Source: Glandiceps talaboti
Lineage: Eukaryota > Hemichordata > Enteropneusta > Spengelidae
Assembly: GCF_964340395.1 (NCBI RefSeq)
Contig: NC_135565.1
Span: forward strand, 1-64,000
Direction of reading: 5' to 3'
Length of the DNA stretch: 64,000 nucleotides
How positions within the stretch are numbered: the stretch's first letter is position 1; every line of letters begins with the position of its first letter. Of this stretch, positions 21,670 to 32,293 are shown in pieces. The notes under the pieces were generated by a model. That model saw only the letters and a program-made list of their open reading frames with translations, searched no databases and was not told the DNA's origin. The position numbers and the translations under genes were made by a program.

Positions 21670-22089
21670 TTAACTTGTAAAACTTGTAAACCTTGTAAAC
21701 TTGTTAAACTTACAACTTTTCTTTTTATGTATATATAACGAAGGATAACTACCTAATTCTTTACCACATTCACAAATATAATCTCTCTTAAGTTGTTTAA
21801 CGCAAGGTGTACTTCTCTTTAAATGTATCTTTAAATGACATTTGTATTTATATGCAAATCCACATTTATCACAAGTAAACTCAGGAAAAACACGTTCGCA
21901 TGTTAGACATTCATCAGGATATTCACATTTACTAGTCTCACAGGAGTGTTTCATATTTATATGTTTGATAAAATTATGTTTATGAATAAAATGTTTATTG
22001 CATTTGTCACATTTGAATTCTGGTGCCGACCTATCACAAGTGGGGCAATTCTCTCATATTGTAATGTATCTCTGTATATTAGGATCCAT
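21670..22089 (-). pseudogene. C2H2 zinc-finger protein of the Polinton-like element
   Basis: From the ATG at 22087-22089 the frame meets one TGA at 22054-22056. From the next ATG (21954) it gives 94 residues. C-x2-C pairs repeat (CPTCDR, CDKCNKHF, CLTCER, CDKCGFAY, CECGKEL), several followed by H-x-x-x-x-H-type spacing (HLKIHLKR, YIHKKKSC), giving about three to four zinc fingers. Such small zinc-finger genes accompany polB in other Polinton-like elements as far as I recall, and a DNA-binding regulatory role is likely. It is the rightmost gene recognised, 64 bp upstream of the polymerase start, and is broken by the early stop. Confidence 0.7.
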
Positions 22090-22552
22090 TAATATTCATA
22101 TATACCATCTCTTTGTATCTGTCTAAATAGGCGCATTGACCTTGGTAACCTTGGTAACCTGACCTTGAAACAGTATGTAACAAGTTGTAAACAGTTGTAA
22201 CAAGTTAAACCGTTGTAAAGTGCATTAACCTAGTCAACTGACCTTGGTAACCTTGGTAACCTGAGTGACCTTGTAACCTAGACATTCCAGTGGTTGCCTG
22301 CATCACTGAGTCATTGACAATGTTCAATTAGACAGATACAATGACTACTATATGGGTCATGGCAGCGTGACAGGGGAAGTCAAGCATAGCAGTGAGGCTA
22401 CTAAGGTTTTAATTTACTTATATTAAGTTTAAACAGACATTGTCAATTTTACTATAGCAGCAAGACTTAATTTACTTATAATGAGTTTAAAACAGAATAT
22501 GTCATTTTTTAGTCAATTTTTACTTATAAGGTTTAATTTACCTTATAACAGG

Positions 22553-22616
<64 letters not shown>

Positions 22617-22780
22617 AAATTTGATTTAATACAGATATAAGACTTAATTTACCTTATAACAGGTGAAAAATGAGACTGCCCCAAAACCCCCATATTCTAT
22701 ACTACTTATAAAACTAAAAAGATTACAAATTTATTTAGAAAACATGCATAAATACTGGCTAAGATCATAATTATAAATTC
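22090..22780. other. Right flank of the Polinton-like element: short direct repeats, no gene
   Basis: CCTTGGTAACCTTGGTAACC occurs near 22138 and again near 22223, embedded in a region rich in AACAAGTTGTAA-type motifs. Later, TTTAATTTACCTTATAACAGGT occurs twice (about 22531 and 22645) around a TA microsatellite, and related TTAATTTACTTATA segments repeat from about 22405. Such subterminal direct repeats could mark the element's end, but no inverted partner exists at the satellite-truncated left end to test it. Confidence 0.4.
22553..22608. repeat. (TA)n microsatellite
   Basis: About 28 uninterrupted TA dinucleotides lie between two copies of the ACCTTATAACAGGT motif. Confidence 0.98.
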
Positions 22781-22969
22781 TTACAGTTTCAACAATGACG
22801 GAATGCTAAATCATTGTCTGTCAATTTGAAATACACAAGCCTATTGAAATAGGAGCGAGTGAAAGACTGTGTGAAAAAAACCCTGTAGGTGTCAAAGTTA
22901 GATGATAATTCAAAGACCTGGCATTGTGATAGCCTAGTTGAGATGTATTGAAATGAACGAACATTTTCT

Positions 22970-23095
22970 AAGACTGTCCCCAGCCTTGAGATACTTATAA
23001 TACGATATAAGACTAGCACAATAACATAATTTGGGACAGTCCCCAGCCAGGAGATACTTACAATACGATATTAGACTAGTACAAAACCATGTTCT
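22970..23095. repeat. 62-bp imperfect tandem duplication
   Basis: The segment CAGTCCCCAGCC followed by GAGATACTTA and TACGATAT-AGACTAG appears twice head to tail (about 22975 and 23037) with several substitutions. Noncoding. Confidence 0.8.
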
Positions 23096-23099
23096 GAAC

Positions 23100-23768
23100 A
23101 TGCTGAAGAGAACTATACCATGGCCAGGCATGTCTTACAGTGTGAGTTTTTTGACGTGGGAGAGTGACGTGTTGAGTGTCCATTTGAATCTGTGCAGCTG
23201 TGTTTGGCATGTACTAGTAATTTTCACTAATCAATTTTTCACTATTAATATCGTACTTTTGTCAAAAATGTCACACAAATCTTTAATCACCTATGAAAAC
23301 TACGTCATTTCCAGGCAAAAAGTCGGAAACTTTGGAAACCTATTTACATACACTTTAAACTTTATGATTTTGCTAGCTGCAAATTTTAATTCTGTTTTTA
23401 TCTACAATACTTTTCCATTTTATTTTCTTACAGGGTTTGCAAAGTTCTATTAACAACGCTGGTCAATCTAATATTTTTCAACAATTAGTTCTATGGTTTT
23501 CTCATTAAAAAAAATAGTCAATTCCCTCGCTTTAATACTCAAAATTCACTACTGGTATGCAAGTACGCAAATAAATTTATTTTCTCATCATAATGGCAAC
23601 AAATACTCCTACTCTGCAGCCTATTGAAAGATATTGTTCTAGTACATGTAACATGTGAAGTACTAGTAACATGTCAGCCAAATTTGAAAAAGTTATCTGA
23701 AACATCGAAAATATAGTACTATTTCCTCTTGAAAATAACAGAAAAGAACATTACATTTACACACCGGT

Positions 23769-23808
<40 letters not shown>

Positions 23809-26200
23809 CTTTTCCATTTCTATAGCACTAATGACCCTAAGAAGTTCAGTTGTTCTAATTCTAAAAATGAGTTACATATTGTGCAGCATGATACTTACCC
23901 TTCTGTTTTCTTCTTTTCAAAAAAAAGTTTACTATCTTCATAAGAAACATCTGTGTAGACATAAATAAATAAATGATTAAAAGTGTTACACATGTCGCCT
24001 TGTCACATCGCTTGTCAAACGAGTTTACTTTCAAACTTGGGTCAAATCACTCTCTCTCTCTCTCCCGATCAAGAAAACATTTGGTTGTTGTCCTTTTCTT
24101 ATGACAGCCATTTAAAAAACAAGATTCCATCTATTTTGTAAATTTTGAGCGAAAAACCGGCCGAAATTTACAACATAAGTGTCAAATATGCGTCAGAAAA
24201 TCGCCGAAAAATCATCATTCCTTTCAATAATTCCAAAATTGATAAAAATATCACGGAGGAAATGTCAGTCGAGATTTTCGCGTTTATTGTATCTAAAACT
24301 TGTGAAAGTTACAGCGAGTTGAAAGGACCCAAAACACGCACGGCTGGTGAACACTTTCGTTTCTGTGTCTTCCTATCAGATGTATAGCCATTATAGATTG
24401 GAAGAACAGTTTACATGTGATGTCAGTATATCCACATCCACTATTTCTCGTGAGACTTCACAATTTTTACTATTATATTTTTTTTCTCGAAAACGTAAAT
24501 GTTTAGAGTCAGCAGTGGTAAACCTCAGAACACTAAAAATTAGTGGTCTGATAGTAAAAGGAACCAAACAATTATTTGTTTGGCCTAATCGTGATGAGAT
24601 TCATGAATATGCAAATATATGTCATTACCGCCACTGAGTATTTTCCGAATACCTCCGACAGATGTACGTATGTTTTACTTGTCGAACTCATGACGAATTC
24701 GAAGTCGCTATCACATTTCCAAAACAAATTATAAATGAACATACCTAATATTCACGTCAATTCTAGTCAGTGTTGTGGTGAAAAAGAGTCAACGGTGATC
24801 AAATGAACTAGATAACTAATTTTAGGGCATTTTGTTTAATCTCATCATGGTAGTATAACATACTTCCATGATTTCATGTAAATTGTGACAGCCAAAAACG
24901 TGTCTCGTGGTCTGAGCCAACACGAAACTTTTTTTTGTAAAAAACATGAAAAAGCAAGGTATTTTTTTCGCATTTGGTGACTTGGCGAATGTATCGAGTA
25001 GTATGAGAAACCCCACACACGTCTATTTTTGTATATATAAAAGTTATTTTATCACAAGCAAGAAAAGTTACCTTGTCGTTCTGCAGCTCAGTACAATCAC
25101 TCTCTGGAACGAATGTCTTTCGACTGGAAGGTGTTAATGTTGTCACGTGATTATTACCAATACTCTACAAAAGTTATTTCATTGACATGTTAATGAGGGT
25201 GACACTGAGCACGCAATTGGGATGTTGAATCACACATGGACCATATCTGTTTACTAATTGTTGTTTTTGTTATTGTTTTTATGTTCTCTCTTTACAGTTC
25301 TGAAATTAGTTTTTTGTTTGGTTACATTTTTTTCGCTCTTTAAAAATATATTTCCCCTACGAGGTGCCATGTACAATGAATATACACTTTGGGACAGCGT
25401 GTCTGCCCGACATCTTCGAGAAGTGCAAAGAGCAGGATACATGTGTTGCATACATAAGCGATTTTCTCATATATCTAACGTTCAACCGCGCTTCAAGGCT
25501 GTCTTGTACAAAAATGTGCTTACCGTGGGAGGGGTGTCATAGAGTAGTTCAAGGTCAAACTTCCAATCGATCGATCAATCGATCGTTCAATCAATTACAT
25601 GCTCGATGAGCCCTGTGTGCTCGTAAACTCTGTTTAATCTCTCTAATGTAGGGAGTCTTTTAGCGCTACTCTTATAAAAATAAAAATACGGACAAACTCA
25701 GGGGGCGTCATACATCCCAAGACTGTATCTTGCCGCGCCATACTGTGTGACAGATTCGTTCCATTGCATAAAAAGTGACCCCCCCCCCAAAAAAAAATGA
25801 ATGAAAAATGATCACTCTGCAGCCAAATAACAACAGTCTCCCAAGCCCCGTAATACAGCACGTGTCCAGTCCATAGATGCAAAGTTTTACATGTCGCAAC
25901 TTGAATAAATAAAATGTAATTTGTAAAGACAAACGTTGACAACCATATTAAATGTAACCGTTAGTGGCCATTGTGCACAATGGAAACAGACTATTTCATC
26001 GACTAGTTAGCAATTCGTACGAGGTTGTTTATTGGAAGTTTATTAATTTAGTTTTTTGAATGCTTTTAACGATACATCTTATAATATTGATGAGCTGGAG
26101 TGCCCCTCTATCATAGTCTATCAAGTTGTGACTGCGTTCGACGAAGTTTGTTTTGTTTTTTAGTGGAGAAAAGTAAATACACACAACAAACTTATTCAAC
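23100..26200. other. Gene-poor host DNA
   Basis: I find no convincing gene. Short frames on both strands lack domain-like composition or paired splice sites. Contents include a (GACA)n microsatellite at 23769-23808, a CT run near 24050-24064, a run of C then A near 25771-25797, and a GATCGATCAATCGATCG palindromic cluster near 25567-25590. The DNA just upstream of 26201 could hold the promoter of the host gene, but no clear TATA box or other element can be assigned. Confidence 0.5.
23769..23808. repeat. (GACA)n microsatellite
   Basis: Ten tandem GACA units in otherwise ordinary noncoding sequence. Confidence 0.97.
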
Positions 26201-26388
26201 ATGTCGGCAAAGGAGCGCTTGAACACGATAGTTCGTCATATTAATTCACCCACGGGAGAGAGCAGTAACGCATGCAGTCGAAATGTACCATCCCATTTAT
26301 CAAGTGAAGATGGAAGTATCGATTCCCGTCTGGTTATGTCCCAATGCGCTGCAGATCAACAAAAAACTGGGCGTATTCCCAAGAGGAG
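26201..26388 (+). CDS. Candidate upstream coding exon with strong splice donor
   Basis: The ATG sits in a good initiation context (CAACATGT), and 62 codons run to a consensus donor AG|GTAAGT at 26388/26389. The composition looks protein-like (start MSAKERLNTIVRHINSP) but no domain is recognised. Its phase (two bases left over) could join the DUF885 exon only through a weak acceptor at 26885 (GAAG|TGATAATATGG). Otherwise it is the start of another transcript or a 5' alternative exon. Transcript data would settle this. Confidence 0.4.
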
Positions 26389-26892
26389 GTAAGTGTACAC
26401 TCGTACGCGTGCAATATCACTTCACGTCCATCTCTCTTTTTATCTCGAGATGTACGTGCATGTTTGGCAGGGCGGATTGAATGTTTTGAACAACACGTGT
26501 AGTAATGACACACAGAATGACTGAAGGGGGTTTATTTTTTGATTAATAATACATAATTTCGTAGTAGCCTATCTGACCTTTGACCTCATAAAGTGATGTG
26601 ATCTACCGGTGGCGCGAGGTCACTGCACCGACTGGCATCCAGACATGTACTACACGAGCACCGGACATATGCGTTGCGAGTACCATGAGCAACTCCTGTG
26701 TCTGCTACAGTCAAGAGCGTCACCAGTTCTGCCATGCGCTGTCGTGTGCAAATAAGGTCAAACCCCACTGCGTAATCTTCCTATGTCGACTAACTGACAG
26801 TTATATATTATGCGTACCACACTGCACCCACTGTAGGAGCTTGCGACATGGCCAGTGGCATGCCCCGCACTACCAGCATATGAAGTGATAAT

Positions 26893-27042
26893 ATGGCGGG
26901 GCTATCAGCTGTACGAAAGCTGACTGACAATTACTGGACATGGCGACTTCAACAATGCCCGGAGTTTGCAACGGTAATTGGCTGCCATGACTACGATGAC
27001 CAACTTGATTTACATTCGATCGAAGTATTTCAGAGTCGCAAG
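26893..27042 (+). CDS. DUF885-family protein, exon 1 (N terminus)
   Basis: Fifty codons from ATG 26893 to a donor AAG|GTTAGT. The translation contains LTDNYWTWRLQQCPEFATV and GCHDYDDQLDLHSIEVF, which match the conserved N-terminal DUF885 signature (Y/W-WEWRL-x-x-x-PEFAT-x-x-G-x-x-x-YDD-x-L-D). DUF885 proteins are large, poorly characterised enzymes of about 550-600 residues, considered related to zinc metallopeptidases. The catalytic part would be in later exons outside the window. The exon ends in phase 0, matching exon 2 at 46772. In-frame stop TGA at 26881-26883 means translation starts here or after a short upstream splice. Confidence 0.82.
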
Positions 27043-27202
27043 GTTAGTGAGTATTCGTGCAATATTTATACAAAAATGACCTATCTGTTTGAATTTGCAT
27101 TGTATTGCTGATAGTCTGGTAAAGTTGACTCACCAACCGGGTTACCCTCAGATTTAATGCTTGAAATATTTATGGTCAAAATTTGGTATAAATTACATCT
27201 AA
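27043..27202. other. Start of intron 1 of the DUF885 gene
   Basis: Intron 1 runs from donor GTTAGT at 27043 to the acceptor TTCTTGTTCAG ending at 46771, about 19.7 kb. It is mostly transposon sequence, described in the following entries. This first stretch holds nothing recognisable. Confidence 0.7.
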
Positions 27203-29988
27203 GGGAGCGATCAGTTTTTACGGCCGGGGGGGGGGGAGACGGCAAATCAGAGGGGGGGGGGGGTCACCTTAATTTGGGACTCAAAGAAGGGGGGGGGGTC
27301 ATCATTTTTACGAATTGAATAAAGGGGGGGGGCGGTCACCTTGTTTTCAACTAAACAAAATCATGAGCCACGCTCCTGTCCATACATTTAATATCATAAC
27401 TAGGCCAAAGCCTAGCCCCTAAGCTTGCACAGCTGGGTAAATTCATTTGTGAGCAGCTGCCTCACGATGATATCATAGATAGCGCTCTCGGCGTGGAGAT
27501 TGCACATCGTACATAGAACGTGCATGTGTAGTCATTGCACCGCAATGCATCCTTGGGTGAAACCACCAAAAAACATCACATAGTATATAGGATGCGCATG
27601 CGTACTAGTCATTGAGTCGCTATGCTGCCGCTTGCGGGCGCTGTGCGAGCTATTAAACAAAAAAATGTATGTGCATAAAATAAACCATAAACAAATAGCT
27701 ATAAATATACATTCAAATATAACATAAACTCTCTCTTGATACATCCAATACATATGGCATGGCGTCACAACACTGCACCATGGCCACCTTTAAGCAACAG
27801 TTATTTGTTGGAAATGACTTCTCGCTATTGCACGCCACGAGTTGCATTGTGTCATCTTGTGGTAGTAAAACGTACATGTGTAGCTGTACATGTAACACAT
27901 AAGAAATGAAATACCTTAAGATTTACTGGCTTTAAAATCTGTTCCTCCATTGACCTGAACATGTGGAATTGTGCACAAACATAACCAATTTAGGACACAT
28001 TGAAATAATATGTGGCAAACACTGTGACTGCAAGTGCCTGACCCAGCCTGTGTCTAGATATTGAATATTCAATGTCCATGTATATAGTTAGTCTAGTTCC
28101 TATATATGTTTGTACATCTAATGTATGATAACTACAATCATCTCCATTAGAAGTCCCAAATTGATTTATGGTTGAGATCAATAGTTCAATGTAGGGTAAA
28201 AACTAAATTCTTTTATTGTAGGGTGGGGGTGAGAGGAGGGCTTTTATAATGAAATCTGTGTTGTACTCCAATACAAACATTTCTAAAAATGTCAGATTGA
28301 AAAATGGGAAAAAATTTGTTATGCATGGCACTAAAATACATTTATTGTGCATATAAAAGAGCTATTTTTCCTCACTACATACTGGCTTTGTATTCAGAGC
28401 ACTACATAATACTATATACTGATTTGAAATTGATTGTGCTGTGTACAACAATTTTACCAATTTAGTTAGAAGGGGATGGGGAAGGGGTTCTGAGGCCTTA
28501 CTAATAGAATAAGTTTTTTTACCTACTGATCTCACCCCTAATGTGTTGATTTATCATACATGTACAAACTATTGAACTGTTACTTGGCATAGCTATAGTA
28601 CGAACTACATGTTTTATCAAAAATTACTTTTCTGTGTTTGTGTTTCACTTCTTCTCTGATACCTGTGACCATCACCAAGTTTAATACATGTTACCAGGCT
28701 ACATGTGAAACCCCCTTTTGTCTTGCTATTGTTTTACACCATAAACTACCAAGAAAGAAATATATTCCAAGGTGAACACAGTATTAATCGAATTCTCAGA
28801 GAATATGTATTATGTGAATGACTGATAAACAAAGTTATAAACACAGACTTGTTTGATGATGATCTAGTAAAGGGCTACTTACTGTAGCCAGGACTTCTTT
28901 AGTACTGACACAGTGCAAAGTTAGGAGGAAAATTAGATTTTACATCTCCCCTGGAATATCTAGTATCCACATTGAGTGACTGTATACTGCGAGTAACATT
29001 TTGTCAGCAGATCATAATATTACATTTCCTTGGTATTAGAATGTATTTATTTTCAAGGCTATCATGTTGCCAGCAATATACTGGACAACACAGCCAATAG
29101 TAAGTGAATTGAATTAGTAATCTAGTTTAGAAACTGCTGTAGTACAGAAAACATTTTTATGACATTTTTTAATTTCTATTTTGAAACCAATGACATTTAT
29201 CACATTTCATTATTCAAAACCTTTCAAAAATATTTTCATTAAAGTTAGCAGTGTGGTCAATGAATGGGGGTGGGGGTGTCGTTTGAGTCAGTGCCATGAT
29301 TAAACTGAACAATTATGAACAGGACAAACAAGTGCCTTGAGGAGTGCAAACGAGTACATGTATGGAAAGCCGCAGTTGTGTTAAGTCTAAAGAAAACAAT
29401 CAACTATATGATGTGAACATATCTTTATATGATGTAAACAATTCATTATATGATGCAAGTACAATGTACATCATTATGTGTGACAGTTATTGACATGGGT
29501 TTACAAGTATATTAACTCCATTTATAATATTGTACTTGATAATTAGCTGAATTAATCAATATTAATAGTTCACTCAATCTAAGAGATATCCTAGAACTTT
29601 TGGTTACTAAAACATGAATATTTTGTATGTCTGTCAACAGACAATCACACTTCTTATAGGGTTCCTATCTAAAGAGCTTTATACATGTGAAACAATGGAT
29701 TTTGGTTAGCAATTTATCAGATACACTTAAAATTACTGAAAATGTAACATGTAAAATTAACTATGCAGTGTGCACTATTATGCTTTGAGAATAGAGTGTC
29801 TTTTGCAAGAACAAAAAGAGTGTTTTTTGTCAACAGATGGGGGGGGGGGTCATTGTGTTTTTTTATTTGTCAGAGGGGGGGGGGGTTGGATTATTTTGTG
29901 GATGAATTGCAGGGGGGTCACTATTTTTAAGTACAACATGAACAAAAAGTCACCGGCCCACCCCCTGCCGTAAAAACTGATCACTCCC
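27203..29988. mobile_element. TIR transposon flanked by TAA, non-autonomous (Harbinger-like candidate)
   Basis: The left end GGGAGCGATCAGTTTTTACGG and right end CCGTAAAAACTGATCACTCCC are inverted repeats. TAA stands directly outside both (27200-27202 and 29989-29991), a 3-bp duplication typical of PIF/Harbinger elements. Just inside each end are long G runs with GGTCA-type motifs (27215-27345 and 29830-29915, G-rich on the same strand). No transposase is visible. The interior contains an older repeat (about 27690-28110) also present near 41.3-41.7 kb. Confidence 0.75.
27690..28110. repeat. Older dispersed repeat, uninterrupted copy
   Basis: This segment is the diverged reverse complement of 41255-41668 joined to 45892-45950. 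It contains GCCTGTGTCTAGATATTGAA and a TTGACCTGAA block. Here the sequence runs straight through AACATAAACTCTCTCTTGAT, whereas the other copy is split at that point by the 4.2-kb transposon. It therefore serves as the empty-site reference. Confidence 0.85.
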
Positions 29989-29991
29989 TAA

Positions 29992-31377
29992 TTAATATTA
30001 AATATAACGAATATTATATTTTCATATAAAGTTATTGTATTAAATAAATCAACATACCCAGGTATTACAAGAAAACTAAATATGTGGTGAGTTCTGCATG
30101 CTGCTATGGTGTGTATTAAAAGCAGTGCAGCTTAGGTGTGTATAGTCAGGGTGCCAAGGCCAAAAATTCAAAAAAAAATTGCCCGGCTTGAAGTACAAAA
30201 ATTGACATCATGTTTGGTTAGAATATATCTGGGCCTTCAGAAAACTGATGTTGCCCCTCTGGATTCTCTTGTGCAAACTCACAGGAGACTGTTTCCATGG
30301 TAACAGACATTATTTAGAAGGATGCTAAAACATTAAAAATGTCACATCTCGCGACCCAGAAATGATATAATCATGATTAAAGTATGTTTATATATATTTT
30401 AGGGGACAGGAAACTCAATGATTACATGACCTTTTCGATTCAAGGTTAGGGTCATAGTCAAAATTCAAGGTCAACTTAATTTGTTGCACTTTTATCGAAA
30501 CATTCATTGAAACGTTTCTGTATACTTCCATCAGATATGACTGGTAAAGCTGTAAATCAGTCAGAAAATGGCCAAACATACAATCTTTCAGAAAAACATA
30601 TAAAAAAAGTATATATGAAGTTGTTTTGTAGGAAAAAGCTGTTACCAAGACAACTGCTGTCAATATCCCCAGTTATACCAAAGTGTTAATATACTAACCT
30701 GAAAGTGCTATTGACATGATGTAAGTGTTTGTATTTAGGGTTTTGGGGAAAAGCAATTCACTGATTACATGATCCTTTCGATCCAAGGTCAAGGTCATTG
30801 TCAAACTTCAAAAGGTCATCTTAATTTTTTGTAATTATTAAAATACCGTCGGAATCTTTTATATAGCTAACATCAGACACGATCTTTACAGATGAAAATC
30901 GCTCAGAAAATAGCAAATTATATAGTCTTTCAGGAAAAATACAACAAAGGCATATGCTGAGCTGCTTTTATTACAAACTTCTGTTACTAAGACAACTGCT
31001 ATCAAGATCACCAAAATATGAAGGTACTGAATATCGTAGCATACCGAAGTGCTACAGATATGATGCAAGTGTCTATACCGGTATATTGGTTTTAAGGGAC
31101 GGGCAACACACTTATCACATGATCTTTTCGATCCAAGGTCAAGGTCATAGTCTATTTACAAGGTCACCTCAATTTTTCACTTTTATCGAAACACCCACAT
31201 AGGTTTTTTGCTATAAACTACTGAAGACATCAGATAGCAAATCGATAGCAAATTATATAGTCTGTCATAAATTTTGTAGCAAAAGCATATTCAGGGTCAG
31301 CTTACTATGGGGTAAGGGAATTGTCTAGAAAGGGGTTCTGAAAAGGAATGACGCCTGTACAACCAAGTACTATAAAG

Positions 31378-31378
<1 letters not shown>
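29992..31378. repeat. About 345-bp tandem repeat (three copies) in intron 1
   Basis: Three diverged copies start near 30402, 30741 and 31094. Each has a run of G plus AC-GG or AAAG, then CA-TGATTACATGA, a CTTTTCGAT-CAAGGT block and AATTTTTTG or similar, followed by TTATCGAAACA. Spacing is about 339 and 353 bp. No coding sense. The first 400 bases of this interval hold nothing recognisable. Confidence 0.75.

Positions 31379-31435
<57 letters not shown>
31379..31435. repeat. (AAT)n microsatellite, 3' tail of the LINE
   Basis: An uninterrupted trinucleotide tract at the 3' terminus of the minus-strand LINE, consistent with the short repeat tails of CR1-group elements. Confidence 0.95.
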
Positions 31436-32292
31436 CTTTATTGCAACCTTATCTATCATTTTAGATATCAGTATAGTACAATAAAGTAAAAAAGAAAATG
31501 CTTATATTGACCATACACAAAAAACAGAGTAATTTCACAATGTGAAAATCAACATATACATGTAAATGTAATTGTCAAATGTATATCACGAGGCAGCTGG
31601 TATATTTTTGTTCAAGTGGTGTTCTCGAATTTTGAATCCTTGTTGAATAAATTTACTTATTTCAACTAGTTTATTTGTGTCTTTTATTTTGAGAATCTTT
31701 ATGAGATTATCCATGCTTGAACCAGAATATATATTTAATTGGTTAAAGAGTTCTTTCCTTTCATTTTGATATCCTGTACAGCGTAATAAAAAATGCTCCT
31801 CGTCTTCTATTTCACCTTGTTTACATACAGGGCATGTCCTGCTTGATAAGGTGGTGTTCTAATTCTAAGTTTTGTCATTGCTGATCTGTATTGTGGGTTT
31901 TTAATGTCTTCTAAATAGTTTTCAAAGTTCATATCCGTTTTAATTTGTCTATATGTACATAATTTATTTTTATATTGTTTGTCCTTGTTGTCCTTCATTG
32001 TGTCCATTATATTTTTGTGGAGAAGCAACTTTAACTTTTCTTTAAATATAGCTATTAGGTTTTCACTGTTAGAATGGTTTGGTTCAGCTGTCCAGACCTT
32101 ATCCATACTCAAGAGTTTTAGTGTTTGCTTCATTCCTGTGGCCCATGATTGTATTCCACTGGACTCCAAATATTTACTCAGACAGTAAGCTTCCTTAGTT
32201 AGGGTATTTTCTGCTTTCTGTGAGATCTTTAGCCAATATTTGAACATTTGTGTCAGGCCAGATAATAGTAGGGGGTAGCGGCCTAGTTCCAT
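31436..32292 (-). pseudogene. LINE ORF2, C-terminal region
   Basis: The frame 32292-31807 (161 residues) carries a post-RT region with TKLRIRTPPYQ. Downstream the coding sense continues past 31807 in another frame with an EDEEHFLLRC-type segment, the usual end of these proteins. It follows the RT frame directly but is shifted, so ORF2 is broken near 32293. The last few hundred bases are 3' UTR. No RNase H or zinc knuckle is clear. Confidence 0.7.
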
Positions 32293-32293
32293 A

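Larger units (their letters stand above)
8654..22100 (-). mobile_element. Decayed Maverick/Polinton-like DNA element (provirus)
   Basis: A 13.4-kb block of closely packed genes, one of them on the plus strand. It combines a protein-primed family B DNA polymerase with an rve-type DDE integrase carrying a chromodomain, the defining pair of Maverick/Polinton elements. A plus-strand capsid-associated-type gene and several small virion or membrane-like proteins accompany them. Major capsid protein, packaging ATPase and adenovirus-like protease are not seen. The left end is cut by satellite and no terminal inverted repeats are recognisable; the right boundary is approximate. Frameshifts, nonsense codons and a transposon insertion show it is no longer active. 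Confidence 0.85.

Noticed and set aside
24145-24637. Two overlapping plus-strand frames of 80 and 96 residues
   Set aside because: No recognised motif, no paired splice sites of note, and the frames overlap in different registers. Possible but unsupported.
26598-26888. 96-residue cysteine-rich plus-strand frame between the candidate exon and DUF885 exon 1
   Set aside because: Irregular cysteine spacing, no known domain and in the intronic or 5' region. Looks accidental.
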